From NCBI RefSeq assembly GCF_001544475.1, contig NZ_FCNW02000004.1:124001-188000 (forward strand): DNA of 64,000 nucleotides. The letters are read 5' to 3'. Positions 58,859 through 64,000 of the stretch are shown piece after piece; the first letter of the stretch is position 1, and each line of letters opens with the position of its first letter. Made by a program: the position numbers and the translations under genes. Below the pieces are notes generated by a model, which saw nothing but the letters and a program-made list of their open reading frames with translations, did no database searches and was not told the origin of the DNA. Source of the DNA: Caballeronia humi (GTDB lineage Bacteria > Pseudomonadota > Gammaproteobacteria > Burkholderiales > Burkholderiaceae).

Positions 58859-59791
58859 CTACCGGGACAGCCCATCCCTGCCCGCGAATCCCTCCGCCGC
58901 GCCAAAAAGCACTTTCACCCAATCGATGAACACTCGTACCTTGGTGCTGTATCGACGGCTCGGCGGATAAGCCACAAAGACTTCGAGCGGCTCGCGCGTC
59001 CATTCGACGAGAATCGGAACGAGTTCACCGCGTTCGATCGCGGGGCGCACCATGAAATCCAGCGTATGGATGATGCCGAGCCCCGCGAGCGCTGTCGCCA
59101 GATGCGCATTGCTTTCGCTGACCAACACGTCGTTGCGTACGTCGCCAAGCGTAATCTGCTCAACGCCGTTGGCGAACCTGAGCGGCTGGATCGCGCCACT
59201 GCTCGCCGAGAAATAGCCGACGACCGGATGCCCGCGATCCACGATCTGATTGGGATGCGTCGGCGCGCCGTAGGTGGCGAGATACGCCGGACTGGCGCAG
59301 GTCGTCCAGCGCAACGTGCCGATGCTTTGAGTGACGAGCGCGGGATCGTTTGCCGTGCTCCTGATCGCACAATCGATGTTCTCGGCGATCAGGTCGGCCG
59401 TTCGATCCGTCACGCTCAATTGCAACTGGATGCCCGGATACTGCTCGCGAAACGACGGCAGCGCCGGTATCAGCATGCCACTTGCAATCGATCCGCCGGT
59501 ATCGATCCGTAACGGGCCTCGCGGGTTGCCGTGCGCGCGGCCGAGCGTCGCCTCGATATCGTCGAGTTCGCTCAGCAGAAAACGCGTGCGCTCGTAATAG
59601 GCTGCGCCATCGGTGGTGACGGTCACCCGGCGCGTATTGCGTTCCAGAAGCTTCACGCCAAGATGCGTCTCGAGCGAGCGCACCCACTTGCTGACCGTCG
59701 TGTTAGGCATGGCAAGTGATTGTGCTGCCTGCGTAAAGCTGCCCGTCTCAACAACGCGCGCAAAGATTCGGATAGCCTGAAGATGATCCAT
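58859..59791 (-). CDS. LysR-family regulator
   Basis: A 310-residue LysR protein of the CrgA/YafC type. The HTH (about 3-60) has FARVVETGSFTQAAQSLAMPNTTVSKWVRSLETHLGVKL. The effector domain begins GPLRIDTGGSIASGMLIPALP. The start at 59791 gives the normal N-terminus (MDHLQAIRIF). It is divergent from the SDR gene at 59919. A 20-base dyad at 59812-59831 lies between them and is the likely binding site. Probably controls the SDR. Confidence 0.92.
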   Translation of the reverse strand: MDHLQAIRIFARVVETGSFTQAAQSLAMPNTTVSKWVRSLETHLGVKLLERNTRRVTVTTDGAAYYERTRFLLSELDDIEATLGRAHGNPRGPLRIDTGGSIASGMLIPALPSFREQYPGIQLQLSVTDRTADLIAENIDCAIRSTANDPALVTQSIGTLRWTTCASPAYLATYGAPTHPNQIVDRGHPVVGYFSASSGAIQPLRFANGVEQITLGDVRNDVLVSESNAHLATALAGLGIIHTLDFMVRPAIERGELVPILVEWTREPLEVFVAYPPSRRYSTKVRVFIDWVKVLFGAAEGFAGRDGLSR

Positions 59792-59811
59792 GCTCCACCG
59801 CCCATACCGGA

Positions 59812-59831
59812 TTATGCACAATCATGCATAA
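59812..59831. promoter_or_regulatory. LysR-type operator dyad TTATGCA-N6-TGCATAA
   Basis: Perfect seven-base arms (59812-59818 and 59825-59831) in the LysR/SDR divergent promoter region, followed by a third half-site AATGCAT. It fits the T-N11-A form of LysR boxes and lies 21 bases from the LysR start, suiting autoregulation and activation of the SDR. Confidence 0.65.
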
Positions 59832-59918
59832 AGAATGCATAGGATACGGCTTTATCCCATTCAGTGCGCGGACTATGCTGTGTTCACGTTCTCACCTACT
59901 GCACACAGGAGCACCGAA

Positions 59919-60701
59919 ATGAACGCATCAGCATCCCGCCATATCGATACGAAGCGGCACGCCGGCAAAGTGGTTCTCGTCACTGGCGGCAGTTCCGGCA
60001 TCGGCCTCGCGGCCGCGACGCGCTTTGCCCAAGAAGGCGCGATCGTCTATATCACCGGGCGACGCCAGACGGAACTCGACGCGGCCGTCAACACCATCGG
60101 CCACGGCGCGAAAGCCATTCGTGCGGACATCGCGTCTTCCGACGATCTCCAGCGCATGTTTCAGGTTTTGTCCAACGATCAAGGGCGTCTCGACATCCTG
60201 TTCGCCAACGCGGGCGGCGGCGAGTTCTCGCCGCTGGGTCAGATTACGGAAGCGCAGTTCGACAAGTATTTCGACATCAACGTCAAGGGCACCCTGTTCA
60301 CCGTGCAAGGTGCACTGCCCCTGATGCCACGCGGCAGCGCGATCGTGATCACCGGTTCGATCACGTCGATTCAAGGCGTGCCGGCGTTCGGCGTCTACGC
60401 GGCGACGAAGGCGGCGCTGCGCTCGTTCGCGCGAACGTGGTCCAACGATCTCAAGGGCCGCGATATTCGCGTCAACGTGGTATCGCCCGGGGTGGTGGTC
60501 ACGCCTGCCTACAAGTCCGAACTGAAACTGACCGATGAGCAGATCGACGCGTATCGCCAGCAAGTCAGTGAAACGACACCGCTGGGACGCGTGGGCGAAG
60601 CCGACGAGATCGCCAAAGCCGTATCGTTCCTCGCATCGGACGATGCCAGCTACATCACCGGTATCGAGATGTTCGTCGACGGTGGCCGCGCGCAGGTTTG
60701 A
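59919..60701 (+). CDS. Short-chain dehydrogenase/reductase
   Basis: A 260-residue classical SDR. The cofactor motif TGGSSGIG is at 22-29, NAGG at 97-100, and the catalytic Y160-xxx-K164 is in FGVYAATKAAL. The leader MNASASRHIDTKRHAGKVVL and the YITGRRQTELDAAV segment (R48/R49 after the second strand) suggest NADPH use. Its product is a ketone or alcohol; the substrate is unknown. It is likely controlled by the divergent LysR gene. ACAGGAGCACC stands before the ATG. A weak GC hairpin (60729-60748) lies 28 bases after the stop. Confidence 0.9.
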   Translation: MNASASRHIDTKRHAGKVVLVTGGSSGIGLAAATRFAQEGAIVYITGRRQTELDAAVNTIGHGAKAIRADIASSDDLQRMFQVLSNDQGRLDILFANAGGGEFSPLGQITEAQFDKYFDINVKGTLFTVQGALPLMPRGSAIVITGSITSIQGVPAFGVYAATKAALRSFARTWSNDLKGRDIRVNVVSPGVVVTPAYKSELKLTDEQIDAYRQQVSETTPLGRVGEADEIAKAVSFLASDDASYITGIEMFVDGGRAQV

Positions 60702-61062
60702 CGCCAACAGACTACCGCGCATGGGGAGGCGCCGCCAACAAGCGGCGCGTCTGAAACGATGCTTCTTCGCGCGCGAGATCGCCTCGCGCGCGTATTACAA
60801 CGGCGGGCACTTCGCGCGCCGTGTTCCCTCAGAAGCTCGCGGAAATCGCGACGCTCGGCGCACGACGGTGCGGCTCCCATCTCAGCGTATCCATTCCCGC
60901 CGCCGCTGCGTGAAAAAACGGGCGTACGGGTCCACGCGCGAAATATTTTGAACATAGGGGAATACGCCCGCCTCGTTGCGCGTTCTATTCGCATGGCAAG
61001 CGATGTCGCCCGAAGCTACGCGCTTCGGCTCGGCCCTGCGTGCGTTTCAACGGGAGAAGAAC
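60702..61062. other. Intergenic region, about 360 bases
   Basis: The left part holds a GC-rich hairpin (GCGCCGC 60729-60735, GCGGCGC 60742-60748), which could end the SDR transcript although no T-run follows. The rest presumably holds the promoter of the cupredoxin gene. No credible small gene or repeat was found. Confidence 0.5.
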
Positions 61063-61482
61063 ATGACGGTCAGAAGTCAGCGCATTGCGATATGCGCGTT
61101 CATTGCGGCCTCAAGTCTGTTCGCAAATGCGGTGCATGCCGGTGAGAAGGTCAAGGCGACACTCGACAACGATACGATCAAGCTCGACACAGACAGCATC
61201 AAGGCAGGATCGGTTACGTTCGAGGCGACCAACGCCTCCGTCAACAAGCAGATACACGAACTCGTGGTGCTCAAAACGGACATGCCCGCTGACAAGCTGC
61301 CGGTGAAAAACGGCGCGGTGCCGGAGAAGCAGTTCAGAAAGATGGGCGAAGTCGAGGACATGGCGCCCGGCCAGAGCAAGCATCTCACGCTCAAGTTGAC
61401 GCCCGGGCACTACGTGCTCATCTGCAACCAGCCCGGCCATTACGCAATGGGCATGCATGCGCCGTTCATCGTCACGCCATGA
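61063..61482 (+). CDS. Periplasmic cupredoxin-like copper-binding protein
   Basis: A 139-residue exported protein. The signal peptide (MTVRSQRIAICAFIAASSLFANAVHA) is followed by a beta-barrel with type-1 copper ligands: H65 in KQIHELVVLK, and C121-x4-H126-x4-M131 in LICNQPGHYAMGMHAP. This C-x4-H-x4-M spacing is that of small blue copper proteins (azurin/plastocyanin-type). It may carry electrons or bind periplasmic copper. GGGAGAAG lies before the ATG. The Sm-like gene follows 74 bases later on the same strand. Confidence 0.85.
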   Translation: MTVRSQRIAICAFIAASSLFANAVHAGEKVKATLDNDTIKLDTDSIKAGSVTFEATNASVNKQIHELVVLKTDMPADKLPVKNGAVPEKQFRKMGEVEDMAPGQSKHLTLKLTPGHYVLICNQPGHYAMGMHAPFIVTP

Positions 61483-61556
61483 GACGCGGCCCCGCGACCC
61501 CGTATGCAACCTCCCGCGCCTTTTCGGCGGATGCAAGAATCATAAAGGGCATCACG

Positions 61557-61751
61557 ATGGAATATCTTCATGGCGTGGACTTGCACATGGCTCAACGCAA
61601 CCGATCAACTGTCAAGATCGAGGTCGACGACGGCGAGACAGTGGAAGGTCGAATCGTCGCGTTCGACGATTGGCACTTGCTAATGCAATTGAAAGACTTT
61701 CCGTGCGTGGTCCTCGTCGCAGCGATTGCTCGCATGGAGCAATTGAGTTGA
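61557..61751 (+). CDS. Sm/Hfq-like small protein (putative)
   Basis: A 64-residue protein. Residues 17-62 read STVKIEVDDGETVEGRIVAF followed by DDWHLLMQLKDFPCVVLVAA, which gives five short strands like the Sm fold of Hfq: a DG turn, a long second strand with G31, and a final strand IARMEQLS. The N-terminal 15 residues MEYLHGVDLHMAQRN are short and polar. No conserved Hfq RNA-binding residues (such as the Q8/Y55-K56-H57 set) are obvious, so RNA binding is a guess. The start follows AAGGGC at about eight bases. It stands alone between the cupredoxin and NmrA-like genes. Coding status is likely but the family is inferred. Confidence 0.6.
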   Translation: MEYLHGVDLHMAQRNRSTVKIEVDDGETVEGRIVAFDDWHLLMQLKDFPCVVLVAAIARMEQLS

Positions 61752-61811
61752 TCGTGGCGGGCCGCCAGCAGCACAAGCTTCGGGACGACCCGCTCGCGCG
61801 ACGAAACTTCC

Positions 61812-62702
61812 TTACACGTCACGCTTTTCGAACGCGCTTCGATTCGCCTGAACGAATTCTTCGATGCTCTGCGGCGCCTTGCCGGTCACCTTACCGATGA
61901 CGTCGTCGGTTCCTTCGAAGACGCCGTTCTGGTAGTCCACTGCCACCTCGATGAAGTGCTGGATCGTAAATTCCGGAAGGTCGTATTGGCCCAGGTGCTC
62001 GCGATAGCCTTCGAGTGTCGTCGGGTTGTACACAATTTTCCGGTCCAGGACTTCGCTGATTTTGTCCGCAATCTGTTGCTGACTCAATTCGATGGGACCG
62101 CAAAGTTCGTACGTCTTGCCGATATGGTCAGCCGGTTGCGCAAGGACGGCAGCGATCAAACGCGCCTGGTCCTCGGCCGCAATGGGGGCGTGGCGCCCGT
62201 TCCCGAATGGAAGTGCAATCTTGCCGTCCTGGACGATCGTATCGCGCACCCACGGAAAGACCAGCCACTCTGAAAAGAACGTCGGACGAATGTGGACAGT
62301 CGGAACGCCCGACCAGTCCAGAACGCGCTCGGCAATCCAATGGTCGCGCGCGGCGTGACTTTTCGCATCTTCGCGGGCGGAGATTTGCGACATGTTCACG
62401 ACGGCTTCCAGCCCCGCGCGACGGGCTGCATCAGCGAAATAGGCGGTCGCCTGAATGAAACCGGGACGCACGGGAAAGCAGAGATAGGCTGCCGAGACAC
62501 CTTGTGTGGCACGTATCGCGTCATCGTGGGAAAGCAGGTCCCCCACCACGATTTCGGCACCCGATTTTCGAAGCGTCTCACTGCGCTCATCTTCCCTGCG
62601 AACAAGCGCGCGCACTGAATGGCCGCTGGCCAGAAGATTTTGAACGGTGTGCACCCCTGTCTTGCCGGCTGCTGCTGTAACCAGAATCTTGCGTTGTTCC
62701 AT
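61812..62702 (-). CDS. NmrA-like NAD(P)-binding protein (quinone-reductase type)
   Basis: A 296-residue atypical SDR of the NmrA/QOR2 group. The dinucleotide motif ILVTAAAGKTG is at 6-16, and RALVRREDERSETLRKSGAEIVVGD and AAYLCFPVRPGFIQATAYFADAARR follow. Such proteins reduce quinones or sense NAD(P). The ATG at 62702 begins the dinucleotide fold directly; longer starts add unrelated residues. It is divergent from the TetR gene at 62984 with a 280-base region that has a 15-base inverted repeat. Redox stress response is a reasonable guess. Confidence 0.88.
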   Translation of the reverse strand: MEQRKILVTAAAGKTGVHTVQNLLASGHSVRALVRREDERSETLRKSGAEIVVGDLLSHDDAIRATQGVSAAYLCFPVRPGFIQATAYFADAARRAGLEAVVNMSQISAREDAKSHAARDHWIAERVLDWSGVPTVHIRPTFFSEWLVFPWVRDTIVQDGKIALPFGNGRHAPIAAEDQARLIAAVLAQPADHIGKTYELCGPIELSQQQIADKISEVLDRKIVYNPTTLEGYREHLGQYDLPEFTIQHFIEVAVDYQNGVFEGTDDVIGKVTGKAPQSIEEFVQANRSAFEKRDV

Positions 62703-62881
62703 GATGACGCTCCTGTCGATGAGTTGATCACACCGTCCCGTGACGCAGACACCCGATGGTGTCGAGTGTCGTGTTTCGCATGATGTGCATATACACATAT
62801 TCGTCCGATAAATAGCCGCAAAGAGAATTGATCGTTGCGGTCACTTCGGAACGGGATGATTGAATGTCTGGATGTTAGTCA

Positions 62882-62950
62882 TAATCCACATACAGGTCAA
62901 GCATATCTGATTTACGGTATATGAACGAAATCTACCCTGTATCTGGATTA
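62882..62950. promoter_or_regulatory. 15-base imperfect inverted repeat between NmrA-like and TetR genes
   Basis: TAATCCACATACAGG (62882-62896) and CCTGTATCTGGATTA (62936-62950) match as inverted repeats in 14 of 15 positions, separated by 39 bases. The AT-rich spacer likely holds both promoters. They look like two half-sites or two sites for the TetR protein. Confidence 0.6.
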
Positions 62951-62983
62951 CACTCATACTCCCGAAACAGAGGCTGACGAACG

Positions 62984-63634
62984 ATGGGATATTCTCAGGC
63001 AGACAAGATCGCGACACACCAGCGCATCGTCGAGGTCGCGGCGAAGCGATTTCGCGAACACGGCATCGAAGGGGTCAGCATCGCCGACCTCATGAAGGAG
63101 GCCGGACTCACGGTGGGCGGCTTCTATAAACACTTCGATTCTCGGGACGAACTGGTGCGGGAGGCATTCGAATTCGCACTGCGTGATATCGAACCGTGGG
63201 AGTCGGCCATCCCGACCGCACCTCGTCGAGCCATGCGTTCATACATCTCCGAGTCGCATCGCGATAACGTGGCGACCGCGTGCCCCATTTCAGCTCTGGT
63301 CAACGATATGAGCCGGAGCACTCAAGAGACGCGGGAGGTCTATTCGGCCCGCGTCGAAAAAATCATCAACCTGATTTCCAGGGCGTCGCCCGCACAGGAG
63401 AGCGCCAAAAAACGAGCCGAGGCTGTGCTCATCCTGAGCGCGAGCGTCGGCGCGCTTACGTTGTCGCGCGCGGTGTCCGATCCGAAGCTGTCGAAACAGA
63501 TTCTCGACGGGGCCTTGAGTGAAATCTTGGAGAAGCTATCGGCTAAACGCACGAAAAGGAAAAACGCTGCCGCAGTGCCGGGCACAGACGTTGACGCAAG
63601 AAAGAGAGGGCACACCGGGGATTCCGACACCTGA
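62984..63634 (+). CDS. TetR-family regulator
   Basis: A 216-residue TetR/AcrR regulator. The N-terminal HTH (about 10-58) contains RFREHGIEGVSIADLMKEAGLTVGGFYKHFDSRDEL, the hallmark GFYKHF segment. The C-terminal part (TetR_C of the YcdC/SczA-like type) has ACPISALVNDMSR and helices ending with a basic tail. It is divergent from the NmrA-like gene, which it probably represses with itself through the inverted repeat upstream. The C-terminal 30 residues are basic and disordered. Confidence 0.92.
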   Translation: MGYSQADKIATHQRIVEVAAKRFREHGIEGVSIADLMKEAGLTVGGFYKHFDSRDELVREAFEFALRDIEPWESAIPTAPRRAMRSYISESHRDNVATACPISALVNDMSRSTQETREVYSARVEKIINLISRASPAQESAKKRAEAVLILSASVGALTLSRAVSDPKLSKQILDGALSEILEKLSAKRTKRKNAAAVPGTDVDARKRGHTGDSDT

Positions 63635-63737
63635 AGAATCGTTACTGACGCAAATGCATCGCGTGCGACCTGAACGTGTCGCATTCGGAGGGCTTCGGCA
63701 ATGTAGGGTAAGCTGCGTCCAACTCGGAGAAAACTAT

Positions 63738-64000
63738 ATGACGCGTTACTTGCAGGAAGAACTGACCACTTTTTGGGGGCGCTTGACGCCGTACCTCGCG
63801 CTGCTGGAGTCGGCGCAGGGCAGTGCAACGGGGCCAATCGGACGTGTGACCATCGATACGCCTGACCAACAGGCCTTCGCGCTCCACACCACCGATACAA
63901 AGCCTTCTGACGACACATCGCAAGTCCCGACAGGGCAAAGCGCAACGTACACCAGGCTCAGAGTTGACGGTTCTGATTGGGGACCGTGGCAAAGAGAAGC
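63738..64000 (+). CDS. Hypothetical protein (partial, runs off right edge)
   Basis: An open frame starts at ATG 63738 with GGAGA about eight bases before it and continues to the window end without a stop (87 residues). It reads MTRYLQEELTTFWGRLTPYLALLESAQG, then a polar region with FALHTTDTKPSDDTSQVPTG and ends TRLRVDGSDWGPWQREA. No signal peptide or known domain is seen in the visible part. Codon use fits the neighbours. Function unknown. Confidence 0.5.
   Translation, partial: MTRYLQEELTTFWGRLTPYLALLESAQGSATGPIGRVTIDTPDQQAFALHTTDTKPSDDTSQVPTGQSATYTRLRVDGSDWGPWQRE

Noticed and set aside
1..64000. CRISPR arrays, tRNA/rRNA genes, prophage or integrase genes
   Set aside because: No regularly spaced repeats, no cloverleaf-like sequence with CCA-end context, and no phage structural, integrase or complete transposase genes were recognised by reading.

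Overview
The window looks like a chromosome or chromid segment of a high-GC betaproteobacterium of the Burkholderiaceae, most likely the Paraburkholderia/Caballeronia group. Pointers are the strong GC3 bias, two Gram-negative porins of the Burkholderia type, a DUF4148 secreted peptide, a phasin, and the density of LysR/GntR-controlled catabolic operons with MFS importers. No rRNA, tRNA, CRISPR array, prophage or intact insertion sequence was recognised. Genus placement is inference from gene content.

Layout. (A) 1-6.0 kb: the 5' part of a DppA-like peptide-binding protein, ribA, a 2OG-Fe(II) oxygenase of the Oxygenase-NA family, a resolvase-like protein that has lost catalytic residues, a hemerythrin protein, and a DinG-type Fe-S helicase with an N-terminal nuclease-like domain whose start codon lies inside a near-ideal LexA box. 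(B) 6.1-16.7 kb: mixed housekeeping and accessory genes: DUF4148 peptide, cytochrome P450, small lipoprotein, amino-acid-binding protein, DOPA-dioxygenase family protein, phasin, XRE regulator, EamA transporter, several small lineage-specific proteins, an HtrA-like protease without a signal peptide and an Ap4A phosphorylase. (C) 17.1-27.2 kb: porin, NCS1 permease, LysR, FAD amine oxidase, cupin, LuxR regulator, guanidinobutyrase and aldehyde dehydrogenase, ending in a truncated class III aminotransferase. Together these read as a guanidino-compound/polyamine catabolic region whose last transaminase gene was cut by a rearrangement. (D) 27.3-44.4 kb: a sugar-acid catabolic island. It holds MFS + D-2-hydroxyacid dehydrogenase + enolase-superfamily dehydratase with a FadR-type GntR; a citrate-synthase-like protein with an HTH domain, divergent from a second MFS + dehydrogenase pair; an NmrA/LysR pair; then GntR + IdnO-like reductase + MFS + ManD-type dehydratase, a LysR and another MFS.

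(E) 44.4-54.4 kb: two adjacent minus-strand operons. The first is hyuA-hyuB-MFS-porin; the second is an N-carbamoylsarcosine amidohydrolase-like gene, glyA and a FabF-like ketosynthase. Hydantoinase A/B plus the amidohydrolase would take N-methylhydantoin (or a related hydantoin) to N-carbamoylsarcosine and then sarcosine. GlyA could process the glycine and one-carbon units that follow. The ketosynthase is unexplained. (F) 54.4-57.8 kb: a patch with longer non-coding stretches, an orphan ribbon-helix-helix protein, two small proteins and a stand-alone acyl-CoA synthetase. (G) 57.9-64 kb: a glycine-zipper lipoprotein, a remnant of a PrpF-family isomerase, divergent LysR/SDR and TetR/NmrA pairs, a cupredoxin, a 64-residue Sm/Hfq-like protein, and a gene running off the right edge.

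The best candidates for something new are the hydantoin/carbamoylsarcosine/glyA/ketosynthase cluster (E), the HTH-citrate-synthase locus in D, and the small Sm-like protein in G. All functional statements are from reading sequence motifs; no database search was run.
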